NCBI GenBank assembly: GCA_049325575.1
Contig: JBMOLK010000163.1
Span: 1 to 12,186, forward strand
Length of the DNA stretch: 12,186 nt
Source: JBMOLK01 sp049325575
GTDB taxonomy: Bacteria > Bacillota > Clostridia > Acetivibrionales > Acetivibrionaceae
Reading direction: 5' to 3'
The notes below the pieces were generated by a model, which saw nothing but the letters and a program-made list of their open reading frames with translations, was not told where the DNA came from and did no database searches. A program made the translations under genes and the position numbers. Below, piece after piece: positions 1 to 6,899 of the stretch (positions are counted from its first letter, which is position 1; every line of letters starts with the position of its first letter).

Positions 1-1161
1 AGGAGTCTTGAAATTATGGGCTATACCCCCTATAAGCTGTCCCAATGATGCAAGTCTCTCCCTCTCCATGACTATTGCATGCTTTTCTGAGTACCTTTTA
101 TCCATATACTTATTATAGAACCTTGTAATCAGTATTGATATGATAAAACCTGTTATAATACAGCCAAGCCCTATAATAAGCAATCTCATGCCGACTTTAG
201 TAACACTCCCTGTAATGGATTCTACCGGAGTCACCCCAACAACCGTCCATCCTAAATCAATACCGTTGATTTTATCTATTGTATTAAACGTAATTAGATA
301 GTCTTTTTCTTTAAATTCTTTTATAAACCATCCGTTTTTTTGTTTTAAAACGTCTTTAAGATATGGTTTGTACCTGAAATAATCTATAAAACCGTTTGCA
401 TACCTGTTCTTTGGATTCGTTACATAGTTGGCATATTTACCTATTATAAATACCTGTCCATGGTCCGGGAGTTTGACATCAGATACCAAGCCATAAAGGT
501 ACGATTCCTTTATATTTAACAGAAGTATCCCGTTGCTTTTGTTACTTTCGGTATCCCGTATATTCTTTACAATTGAAAACACCTGAAAATTATCTGTATG
601 TGTACCCGTAGATCCTACGTCCGTCCAATAAGTATCCAGCCACAAGGCTTCTTTTTTACTTTCCCTAAACCTTCTTACCGCATAATATGATAGGGCATCA
701 TCGGTAGACGATGGTCTGGCGTAGCCTGAAGTTATATATTCGCCCTTATTTGTAATTACTGCTATATCAGCTATGTCGGTCCTGGCTCTAATGTAGTTAT
801 CTAAAATCTCCGTTATTCTTCTCTTGTTTTGGGCCTTCTTATGCTGATCCGACAGACTGCTATGGATCTTTACAAAATTCTTAAAGCTGTCATTGCTTAA
901 TATTGTGGTAGATATATCATCAGGAGCTTTTAATATTACCTCAATGTTTTTAGCAGTTTGTTTAATAAGCTCCTTGGAATTTGATCTGGCATTATCTATA
1001 ACAGCCTGTGCAATCATTCTAAACGAGACAAACCCTACTGCAGATATTGACAGAATAATTACCAGCACAAAAGCTATGTTCAGCCTCCAACTGGTATTTA
1101 TTCCTTGTTTGCCTGATTCCTTCAATATATCTTTAGACCCTTTATTGCCATCCAAAACCAC
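1..1161 (-). CDS. Membrane sensor histidine kinase, partial (N-terminal 387 residues; kinase core cut off by window edge)
   Basis: Sensor kinase that should detect an extracellular signal and autophosphorylate on histidine. The reading frame enters from the left edge, so only the N-terminal part is visible. A GTG start at 1161 is preferred: it lies 3 bases after the stop of the upstream kinase gene, with a GGGGGA ribosome site overlapping that gene's last codons, and the protein then aligns with its neighbour (INTSWRLN against INTAWKLN). Visible parts are a short cytosolic tail, a first membrane helix near residues 25-47, an extracellular domain of roughly 270 residues (probably dCache-like), a second membrane helix near 320-345, and a linker reading MERERLASLGQLIGGIAHNFKTP. 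The presumed phosphoacceptor is His382. The ATPase domain lies outside the window. It is paralogous to the next gene, by eye about half identical and nearly identical in the linker. The close spacing suggests co-transcription and translational coupling. The signal is unknown. Confidence 0.88.
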   Translation of the reverse strand, partial: MVLDGNKGSKDILKESGKQGINTSWRLNIAFVLVIILSISAVGFVSFRMIAQAVIDNARSNSKELIKQTAKNIEVILKAPDDISTTILSNDSFKNFVKIHSSLSDQHKKAQNKRRITEILDNYIRARTDIADIAVITNKGEYITSGYARPSSTDDALSYYAVRRFRESKKEALWLDTYWTDVGSTGTHTDNFQVFSIVKNIRDTESNKSNGILLLNIKESYLYGLVSDVKLPDHGQVFIIGKYANYVTNPKNRYANGFIDYFRYKPYLKDVLKQKNGWFIKEFKEKDYLITFNTIDKINGIDLGWTVVGVTPVESITGSVTKVGMRLLIIGLGCIITGFIISILITRFYNKYMDKRYSEKHAIVMERERLASLGQLIGGIAHNFKTP

Positions 1162-1164
1162 TTC

Positions 1165-3006
1165 TTATCCCCCTACCCCTTTAACTTTTGTTGTACATGG
1201 AATGGAAATGTGAATCGAAGTCCCTTCTCCCTCTTCACTTTCAACTTCCATGGTCCCGCCAAACTTTCCCTTAATTGTTGAGTATGACATATAGAGGCCT
1301 AATCCGGTACCATTCTTCCCTTTGGTTGTGATCATTTCTTTTAATAATTTTCTCTTTACATTTTCCGGGATTCCGGCACCATAATCTCTCACAACTATTT
1401 CCAGGTTGTTGCCTTTTTTCTGTAAAAAAACATCTATCCTACCCTCTTCTCCGTTATATGATTCGATGGAATTTGAAATAAGGTTGTTCATAACCTGCAC
1501 CAGGTTATTAATTTCACCTTTTATCGGGGTATTTCCATCCACCTTTAGATCTATATTCATTTGGCATCTGTATTTTTTTAATTCATGGCTCATAAGGACT
1601 TCCACTCTTCTTAAAAGCTCACTTACAGTAAAGCTTACATTGGCTGACTCATTTAGGTTGACCGCCTGATCTTTAACTGCTGATATAACATCAGACATAT
1701 ATGTACAATATGGCTTAATTTTTTGTATCCAATCTTTCATTTCCGCTGCAATTTCATGATGGTCTTCCTTGGTTACCTCGCTGTCTCCTATAGAATTGTC
1801 ATACTCATCTATAAGATCCGTTAGTGCTTCCAGGCCGCCCGATATTGACATTATTGGGGTCTTAAAATTATGGGCTATACCACCTATAAGCTGGCCCAAT
1901 GATGCCAGCCTCTCTCTTTCCATTGCTATAGAGTGCTTTTCCGAGTAGCTTCTGTCTATAAATCTATTATAAAGCCTTGTAATTAGTGCAGTGAGTATAA
2001 ATCCTACAACAATGCATCCAATTCCTATAATAAGCAGCCTTTTTGCTGCTTTATTAACACTTGTTATAATGGACGCAACCGGTACGATTTCAACGATCGT
2101 CCATCCTAAATCTGTCCCTTTAATCTCATCTATAGTATTAAATGTTAAGAGATATAATTCTCGGTCAATCATTTTAATTTCCCCGCCATTTTTTTTGCCA
2201 AGCATGTCATCTATATAAGGTAGGCTTAACGGTTTACTGTTTTCACTTCTATTATCAGGGTTTAATACGTATTTGCCTTCCCTGCCAACAATAAAAATTT
2301 CCCCATTACCAGCGGATTTAATATCTGCTATAAGATTGTAAAGATATGATTCTCTTATATTTATAAGCAGTATACCCTGACTTTTAAGACTGCTTGAAGT
2401 GTATATGCCCTTCATTATGGAAAACACCTGCCCATTACCGGAACGAGTATATGTTGAGCCTATATCTGTCATATAAGTATCCAACCAAATTGACTGTTTA
2501 TTGCTTTCTTTAAACTTTTTAATGGCATAATACATAAAAACGTCTTGGAAAATTTGGGCTCCTGAATTTCCTGTATTAATATAGTCGCCTTTGTTTGTAA
2601 TTACAGCTATATCAACTATATCCGTTCTTGTTTTTGTATAATTATTTAAAACTTCCTGAATTTGTCTTCCATTGTCAGCCTTCTTATGTAAGTCTTCCAT
2701 TCTATCATGTATACTAACATGCCCTGCAACTACACTATCCCTTGATATGGTCATAGCAAGCTCGTCCAGCCCAGCCAGAATTGTTTCAAGATTTTTTGAG
2801 GTTTGCTTTATAAGCTCTTTAGAGCTAACCTCAGCGTGATTTATCATGGATTTGACTATCATATCGAAGGAAACTGCACCAACTGCAAATATAGATATGA
2901 TGACTATTAATGCAAACCCAAGGTTTAGCTTCCACGCAGTGTTTATTTTCTCCTTCTCCAAGCCATTTATAATATCGGGCGGCATTTTATTCCGTCTAAA
3001 GAGCAT
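1165..3006 (-). CDS. Membrane sensor histidine kinase with HNFKTP H-box, orphan
   Basis: Complete 613-residue sensor histidine kinase. ATG at 3006 is chosen because GGGGGA lies 8 bases upstream; an in-frame TTG at 3060 has no ribosome site, and the ATG at 2985 has a weaker one. Order of parts: membrane helix near 27-47, extracellular sensor of about 270 residues (probably dCache-like, inferred from layout and length), membrane helix near 319-343, then a cytosolic kinase without an obvious HAMP domain. The H-box reads GGIAHNFKTPIMSISGG with His379 as likely phosphoacceptor. The ATPase motifs are an N-box around Asn512 (NNLISNSIES), a G1 box at Asp541 (DYGAGIP) and a G2 box at Gly566 (GTGLGLYMS). 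The H-box is unlike the common HELRTP/HEIRNP form, but all catalytic motifs look intact. It is first in an operon with its paralogue, and no response regulator is visible. It might feed a distant regulator such as Spo0A, but that is speculation. I saw no convincing promoter upstream. Confidence 0.92.
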   Translation of the reverse strand: MLFRRNKMPPDIINGLEKEKINTAWKLNLGFALIVIISIFAVGAVSFDMIVKSMINHAEVSSKELIKQTSKNLETILAGLDELAMTISRDSVVAGHVSIHDRMEDLHKKADNGRQIQEVLNNYTKTRTDIVDIAVITNKGDYINTGNSGAQIFQDVFMYYAIKKFKESNKQSIWLDTYMTDIGSTYTRSGNGQVFSIMKGIYTSSSLKSQGILLINIRESYLYNLIADIKSAGNGEIFIVGREGKYVLNPDNRSENSKPLSLPYIDDMLGKKNGGEIKMIDRELYLLTFNTIDEIKGTDLGWTIVEIVPVASIITSVNKAAKRLLIIGIGCIVVGFILTALITRLYNRFIDRSYSEKHSIAMERERLASLGQLIGGIAHNFKTPIMSISGGLEALTDLIDEYDNSIGDSEVTKEDHHEIAAEMKDWIQKIKPYCTYMSDVISAVKDQAVNLNESANVSFTVSELLRRVEVLMSHELKKYRCQMNIDLKVDGNTPIKGEINNLVQVMNNLISNSIESYNGEEGRIDVFLQKKGNNLEIVVRDYGAGIPENVKRKLLKEMITTKGKNGTGLGLYMSYSTIKGKFGGTMEVESEEGEGTSIHISIPCTTKVKGVGG

Positions 3007-3123
3007 ATGACAAATCCCCCATATGAGTCTATTATTCAGAATATATATCGGAAAAAACAATCAATAAAGTGATGATAAAATTGAACGGATAAGAAGAATA
3101 TACGAGACTTGCACGTATAAAGA

Positions 3124-3151
3124 AAGGAGCACGGATTATCGGGTGCTCCTT
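3124..3151 (-). terminator. Intrinsic terminator after natB
   Basis: A perfect 9-bp inverted repeat, AAGGAGCAC (3124-3132) with GTGCTCCTT (3143-3151), encloses a 10-base loop. On the minus strand the stem is followed by TTTCTTTATA-type sequence, as expected for a Rho-independent terminator of the natA-natB transcript. It separates that unit from the kinase genes. A smaller CCCTT/AAGGG hairpin lies closer to the natB stop (about 3185-3198) and may assist. Confidence 0.75.
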
Positions 3152-3202
3152 AAACATCAAAACATATTAACATTTATACATAAACCCCTTCATAAGGGCC
3201 AG

Positions 3203-4417
3203 TTATGTCCTAAAGAGGACCTTCTCCTTATTAAACAGCGAAGCGGCCAGGCCTAGTGTAGCTATAACATAAGCAACTGATGAGCAAAGGGCCAAAAGCA
3301 GATAAGTGTAATTAATATTAGCCCCCAGAACCATCTTGAATGCAGATATGGCATTTACCACCGGCACTACAAACATGTATGAAGGTATCTCATTAGGCTG
3401 CATAAGCATAGTGGAATAACCCGGTATCATAGCACCAATCATTAAAAAGGACAGATATGTTTGTGCCTCTTTAAAGGATTTTGCATAGGTGCTTAGTGCA
3501 ATTTGAATCCCGGAAAAGGTCATCCCCAAGGTTATTGACATAATCAAAAGCAAAACAAGTGCCAAAGGGGGAATATTAAGCCCTGAAATCTCGGTTCCGC
3601 TACCCATTGTCAAAGAGCTTGGATTTATAATATACCCTAAGAATACACCTATCATGGTAGCTATAACAGTTATAAAGGAGAACAATGTTACAGTCAAATA
3701 CTTGCCCACTAAAAGAGAAGATCTTCCCGGCTTGGTTGTGAGCAGAGGTTCAAATGTATTCCTTTCCTTTTCACCTGCTACAAGGTCGGTAGCTGCAGCA
3801 ATACCTCCTGCGGACATTAAAATAACTATCAGCAGAGGAAGGAACATTGAAAGCATGCTTCCGCTGGTCTTCTCTTCATTTGCTATATTGTTTTTCTCAA
3901 TTTTTACAGGCGTCAGTATATCTGTACTGATCCCCAAATCTGTGAGCCTTTGCGTGACAATCTTTTTATTATAGCTCTCAATTGCATCCCATACAATTCC
4001 AAGACTTCCTTCAGACTTGGCTTGAGACTTATCATAAATCAAACTAATTGTAAAAGGTTTACCTTCCTTTAGCTTTGAGGCATAATCCTCCTCAAAATCC
4101 ATTACTATTCTTACCCTGGACTCATTGATTGCATCTATGGGGCTATCAACATCAACCAGGCTTATATTGGGAAAGTCTTTAATTATGTCGTTTATTACTA
4201 TATCCTTGATTTCATTGGTGTTTGAGTCCTGTGACAAAGCTATTGTCACATTTTGATTAATATCCTTGTTGAGTTTCTCAACGCTTCCCCCCACCAACAT
4301 GTTAAGAAGCGGTATAAGAATCATAGGAACTACAATACTGGTAATTATCGTCTTTCTATCACGGATAATATCCTTAACTTCCTTTGTAAAAACAATTCTC
4401 ACATGTTTAAGATTCAC
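3203..4417 (-). CDS. natB: NatB-type ABC-2 transporter permease
   Basis: Membrane subunit (404 residues) of a NatAB-type exporter; in Bacillus subtilis the homologous pair extrudes sodium, and related systems export drugs or peptides. It begins with a basic cytosolic segment (FTKEVKDIIRDRKT) followed by a first membrane helix near residues 24-44. A soluble, probably extracellular, domain of about 140 residues follows, then a block of five or so hydrophobic helices from residue 187 to the end. The cytosolic loop AGEKERNTFEPLLTTKPGR (near 212-230) is the usual coupling region that touches the ATPase. The ATG overlaps the end of the ATPase gene by 4 bases, so the two subunits are translationally coupled. 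A good terminator follows. The family call is firm; the substrate (Na+ or otherwise) is inferred from family only. Confidence 0.88.
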   Translation of the reverse strand: MNLKHVRIVFTKEVKDIIRDRKTIITSIVVPMILIPLLNMLVGGSVEKLNKDINQNVTIALSQDSNTNEIKDIVINDIIKDFPNISLVDVDSPIDAINESRVRIVMDFEEDYASKLKEGKPFTISLIYDKSQAKSEGSLGIVWDAIESYNKKIVTQRLTDLGISTDILTPVKIEKNNIANEEKTSGSMLSMFLPLLIVILMSAGGIAAATDLVAGEKERNTFEPLLTTKPGRSSLLVGKYLTVTLFSFITVIATMIGVFLGYIINPSSLTMGSGTEISGLNIPPLALVLLLIMSITLGMTFSGIQIALSTYAKSFKEAQTYLSFLMIGAMIPGYSTMLMQPNEIPSYMFVVPVVNAISAFKMVLGANINYTYLLLALCSSVAYVIATLGLAASLFNKEKVLFRT

Positions 4418-5139
4418 TTTTTCTCACCTACCAGTTTTATAAAGATTTCTTCCAGGTCTTGATCATCATATTTTGCCTTAAGCTCATCTAAGGTTCCAAC
4501 ATCAACAAGGTTCCCCTTATGAATTATTCCAATACGGTCACAGAGCTTTTCCACTTCACTCATACTGTGACTTGAAAAGATTATAGTCTTTCCATCTTTC
4601 TTGCAGCTTATTATAAATTCGTGAACATCCCTTATTGCACTGACATCCAGACCTGATGTAGGCTCATCCAAAAGCATTATATCAGGATCATGAATAATTG
4701 ATCTGGCAAATGCAACCTTCTGCTTCATTCCCTTTGAAAGTTTCCCTGCTCTCCTTTTTATATAATCCTCCATACCGAAAACCTTTGTCAGGGTCCTGAT
4801 TCTATCTTTAAGATGGGTCTTATCCATATCGTTAAGCTGACCAAAATATGCAATATTCTCTTCACAGGTTAACCTGTCATAGAGCCCGCTTTCCCCTCCA
4901 AAAAGAATCCCTATGCTCTCCCTTACTTTCTCGGGCTCTTTCATAATGTCACAGCCTGCCATAACTGCCGTTCCTGATGTTGGTCTAAGCATGGTAGCAA
5001 GCATTCTTAACGTTGTGGTCTTGCCCGCTCCATTTTCACCTAGAAGCCCGAATATCTCCCCTTTTTTTATTTCAAAGCTGATCCCGTTAACAGCAAGAAC
5101 TTCATCGAATCGTTTTGTAAGATTCTCTAGTTTTATCAT
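4414..5139 (-). CDS. natA: NatA-type ABC transporter ATP-binding protein
   Basis: ATPase (241 residues) that powers the NatB-like permease encoded just downstream. Visible motifs are Walker A GENGAGKTT (34-42), signature LSKGMKQK (134-141), Walker B IMLLDEP (154-160) and the switch histidine in SSHS (His191). The segment after the helical domain reads LFGGESGLYDRLT where many ABC proteins carry a Q-loop glutamine; this form is typical of the NatA branch, so it is probably not a defect. It starts 20 bases after the ispD stop, with an AAAGG ribosome site at rather long spacing, which suggests it belongs to the ispD transcript. Its last bases overlap the natB start (ATGA). Length and motifs are complete. 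Confidence 0.9.
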   Translation of the reverse strand: MIKLENLTKRFDEVLAVNGISFEIKKGEIFGLLGENGAGKTTTLRMLATMLRPTSGTAVMAGCDIMKEPEKVRESIGILFGGESGLYDRLTCEENIAYFGQLNDMDKTHLKDRIRTLTKVFGMEDYIKRRAGKLSKGMKQKVAFARSIIHDPDIMLLDEPTSGLDVSAIRDVHEFIISCKKDGKTIIFSSHSMSEVEKLCDRIGIIHKGNLVDVGTLDELKAKYDDQDLEEIFIKLVGEKK

Positions 5140-5159
5140 GTCAAAATCACTACCTTTCG

Positions 5160-5873
5160 CTACTCTTTAATTTCCTTATTTATTATAGCTTCTGCAAATA
5201 CCAAATCCTCCCTGGTTGTTATTTTTATATTATCATAGCTTCCCATAACCAATCTGGTCCTTATTCCCATTCTTTCAGTAAGCACAGTGTCGTCGGTACC
5301 TGTAAACCCATCTTCCAATGCTTTTAGATGAGCACCTAAAATTTTATTATATAAAAAGGCCTGTGGTGTCTGAATAGACCAAAGCGTACTCCTGTCAAGG
5401 GTTTTTTCCACAAAACCTTCTTTATCAGACGACTTTATAGTATCCTTTACCGGAACCGCTGCTGTGGAAGCTCCAAATTCAAGAGCTGCTTTTGCACAAT
5501 CAATAATAATTTCTTCATTGATAAAAGGCCTTGCCCCATCATGTATTAAAACAATATCAGTATCTTTACTGACTTCAATCAAACCGTTATATACAGAGTT
5601 CTGCCTTTGTGCACCTCCTGCTACAAGGGACTTGACTTTATCAAAGCTAAAGGCTTCAATAATATTTTGTTTACAATAAAATATATCACTTTCATTTACA
5701 ACAAGAATAATCTCACCAATATGGTCACAATCTTCAAATACCTGCAGAGTTCTGGCAAGAACAGGTTTCTCACAGACCTCTATATACTGCTTGTTAATAT
5801 CCATATTCATTCTTGTTCCTTTTCCTGCAGCCACAACAACTACGCTTATATTAAGCTTTTGTCCCTTTTTCAT
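5160..5873 (-). CDS. ispD: 2-C-methyl-D-erythritol 4-phosphate cytidylyltransferase
   Basis: Cytosolic enzyme (237 residues) of the MEP isoprenoid pathway; it joins CTP and methylerythritol phosphate to give CDP-methylerythritol and pyrophosphate. The nucleotide-binding loop AAGKGTRM (15-22) and NKQY (Lys28) match the catalytic Arg/Lys pair of the family. Also visible are AGGAQRQNSVYNGL (85-98), HDGARPF (111-117) and the late GTDD and KITTREDL segments. ATG at 5873 is chosen over upstream in-frame starts because GGGAG sits 8 bases before it and the protein then has the normal IspD length. The gene often sits with carD and ispF in Firmicutes; carD is upstream here, but natA, not ispF, follows. 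An extended -10 promoter lies just upstream. Confidence 0.95.
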   Translation of the reverse strand: MKKGQKLNISVVVVAAGKGTRMNMDINKQYIEVCEKPVLARTLQVFEDCDHIGEIILVVNESDIFYCKQNIIEAFSFDKVKSLVAGGAQRQNSVYNGLIEVSKDTDIVLIHDGARPFINEEIIIDCAKAALEFGASTAAVPVKDTIKSSDKEGFVEKTLDRSTLWSIQTPQAFLYNKILGAHLKALEDGFTGTDDTVLTERMGIRTRLVMGSYDNIKITTREDLVFAEAIINKEIKE

Positions 5874-5918
5874 AAATAACGCTCCCAAGTCTATTCTATC
5901 TATCAAAATCTTTATAAG

Positions 5919-5952
5919 ATTATACCACAAAAGAAATCATTTTTATTGTCAA
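5919..5952 (-). promoter_or_regulatory. Probable ispD promoter (extended -10)
   Basis: On the minus strand TGG-TATAAT gives a perfect -10 hexamer (5919-5924) with the upstream TG of an extended -10 element. A TTGACA hexamer (5947-5952) lies 22 bases further upstream, too far for a classical pair, so the extended -10 is likely the main determinant. The TTGACA overlaps the T-tract of the carD terminator. The predicted start lies about 40 bases before the ispD ATG. Confidence 0.6.
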
Positions 5953-5987
5953 AAAAATAAAGCCATTAATAAAACAGCTTTATTTTT
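5951..5987 (-). terminator. AT-rich intrinsic terminator between carD and ispD
   Basis: A perfect 11-bp inverted repeat (AAAAATAAAGC at 5953-5963, GCTTTATTTTT at 5977-5987) with a 13-base loop follows the carD stop by about 34 bases. On the minus strand it ends in a run of seven T. The stem is AT-rich, so some read-through into ispD is plausible. Confidence 0.65.
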
Positions 5988-6020
5988 AAAACTATTAATA
6001 ATCCAAGGTTATTAACTTAT

Positions 6021-6500
6021 TTAGGGTTTTAAAAACTTGTTTATGATGTTTTCAATCTCAAAAGCATTCATGTTCTTCGCAAGTACCAGTTCACTGATAA
6101 GAATCTGTTTCGCGCTGTTAAGCATCTTTCTCTCCCCTGTGGAAAGGCCTTTATCCTTTTCCCTTAGCATTAAAGACCTGACAACATCAGCTACTTCATA
6201 AATATTTCCGCTCTTAATTTTAACCATATTTTCTCTGTAGCGCTTATTCCAGTTGGCTGTCATACCTGAATTTTTGGCTCCCAACATTAAAAAAACCTTA
6301 TCAGCATCCTGTTCACTTATTACTTCTCTAATACCTATATCCCCTACATTTTTTGTAGGAATCAACACCTTCATTTCTCCTATAGGAATTTTAACTACAT
6401 AATAGCTTTGCTTATTGCCCAAAATTTCCTTTTCCTCAATGGACTCAATCACCCCGGCTCCATGCATAGGGTACACAATTTTATCACCTATATTATACAT
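6021..6500 (-). CDS. carD: CarD family transcriptional regulator
   Basis: Small (159 residues) CarD/CdnL-type protein. In this family an N-terminal Tudor-like domain binds the RNA polymerase beta subunit and a helical C-terminal domain contacts promoter DNA near the -10 element, tuning open-complex stability. Here the N-terminal part (about 1-65) begins MYNIGDKIVYPMHGAGVIESIEE-like, as expected, and the C-terminal part (about 70-159) is helical with LMLREKDKGLSTGERKML and a KFLKP end. ATG at 6500 is chosen because GGAGGAG lies 5 bases before it; an upstream in-frame GTG at 6521 would place that site inside the gene. The gene appears to be transcribed alone from two strong promoters far upstream and ends in its own terminator. 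Confidence 0.93.
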   Translation of the reverse strand: MYNIGDKIVYPMHGAGVIESIEEKEILGNKQSYYVVKIPIGEMKVLIPTKNVGDIGIREVISEQDADKVFLMLGAKNSGMTANWNKRYRENMVKIKSGNIYEVADVVRSLMLREKDKGLSTGERKMLNSAKQILISELVLAKNMNAFEIENIINKFLKP

Positions 6501-6705
6501 ATACACTCCTCCGTTAAGCACAAAACAACAAAATAGCTTAAAAATAAGCTTATCTCTTTATTTAGTAAACTTTGTCGTTATTACTATTATAATTATTAAA
6601 GAGACTTTCCAAGAACAAAACCACTCTATATGCAGTATATCATAATCGGGTATATTAAAACGTCATATTTGTATCCATCATTAACCAGCCTGTACAAAAA
6701 CCCAA

Positions 6706-6732
6706 AAGAAACCCTATTTAGTGATGTTTCTT
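6706..6732 (-). other. 5'-terminal hairpin of the carD leader RNA
   Basis: AAGAAAC/GTTTCTT arms (6726-6732 and 6706-6712) form a perfect 7-bp stem around a 13-base loop. It begins within a few bases of the start site predicted for the proximal promoter. On the minus strand it is followed by TTGGGTTTTT. It could stabilise the mRNA 5' end or act as a weak attenuator; I cannot tell which. Confidence 0.45.
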
Positions 6733-6740
6733 ATACTTTA

Positions 6741-6769
6741 AGTATACTACAAAGGTAATTTATTGTCAA
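6741..6769 (-). promoter_or_regulatory. Sigma-A promoter, carD-proximal
   Basis: The -35 is TTGACA (6764-6769, minus strand), the -10 is TATACT (6741-6746), and the spacer is 17 bases. This is a near-perfect vegetative promoter pointing at carD. Predicted transcription starts near 6734, about 233 bases before the carD ATG. Confidence 0.8.
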
Positions 6770-6777
6770 AAATTTTT

Positions 6778-6806
6778 ATTCTAGCACTTGTGACTACTTA
6801 TGTCAA
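6778..6806 (-). promoter_or_regulatory. Sigma-A promoter, carD-distal
   Basis: The -35 is TTGACA (6801-6806, minus strand), the -10 is TAGAAT (6778-6783), and the spacer is 17 bases with TGC just before the -10, giving an extended -10. Its predicted start near 6771 falls just upstream of the -35 of the second promoter, so the two are in tandem and could interfere with each other. Confidence 0.8.
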
Positions 6807-6899
6807 CAGCAATTTTTGCTAAAGGAGTTCTTTTTTCATATACACTAACAGAATCCATGAATTAATTCGGCTGCAAAGCTTTATAATACAGTTTCAATA

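Larger units (their letters stand above)
6501..6899. other. 399-base gene-free region: carD promoters and long leader
   Basis: No convincing coding region lies here on either strand. From right to left on the minus strand it holds the truA 3' end without a clear terminator, a small inverted repeat AGCAA/TTGCT (6808-6820), two consensus promoters, a 7-bp hairpin at the expected start of the transcript, and about 230 bases of AT-rich leader ending at the carD ribosome site. A third, weaker promoter-like pair (TTGGAA 6607-6612, TATAAT 6586-6591) has only 15 bases between elements. An AGCTTA/TAAGCT hairpin with a 4-base loop lies close to carD. Confidence 0.7.

Noticed and set aside
3007..3060. 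N-terminal extension of the kinase from a TTG at 3060
   Set aside because: There is no ribosome site before the TTG, while GGGGGA sits at ideal distance before the ATG at 3006, and the paralogue also has a short N-terminus.
6660..6692. Eight-codon reading frame (MMDTNMTF) in the carD leader as a leader peptide
   Set aside because: No Shine-Dalgarno sequence precedes it and no run of regulatory codons is present; chance is the simpler explanation.
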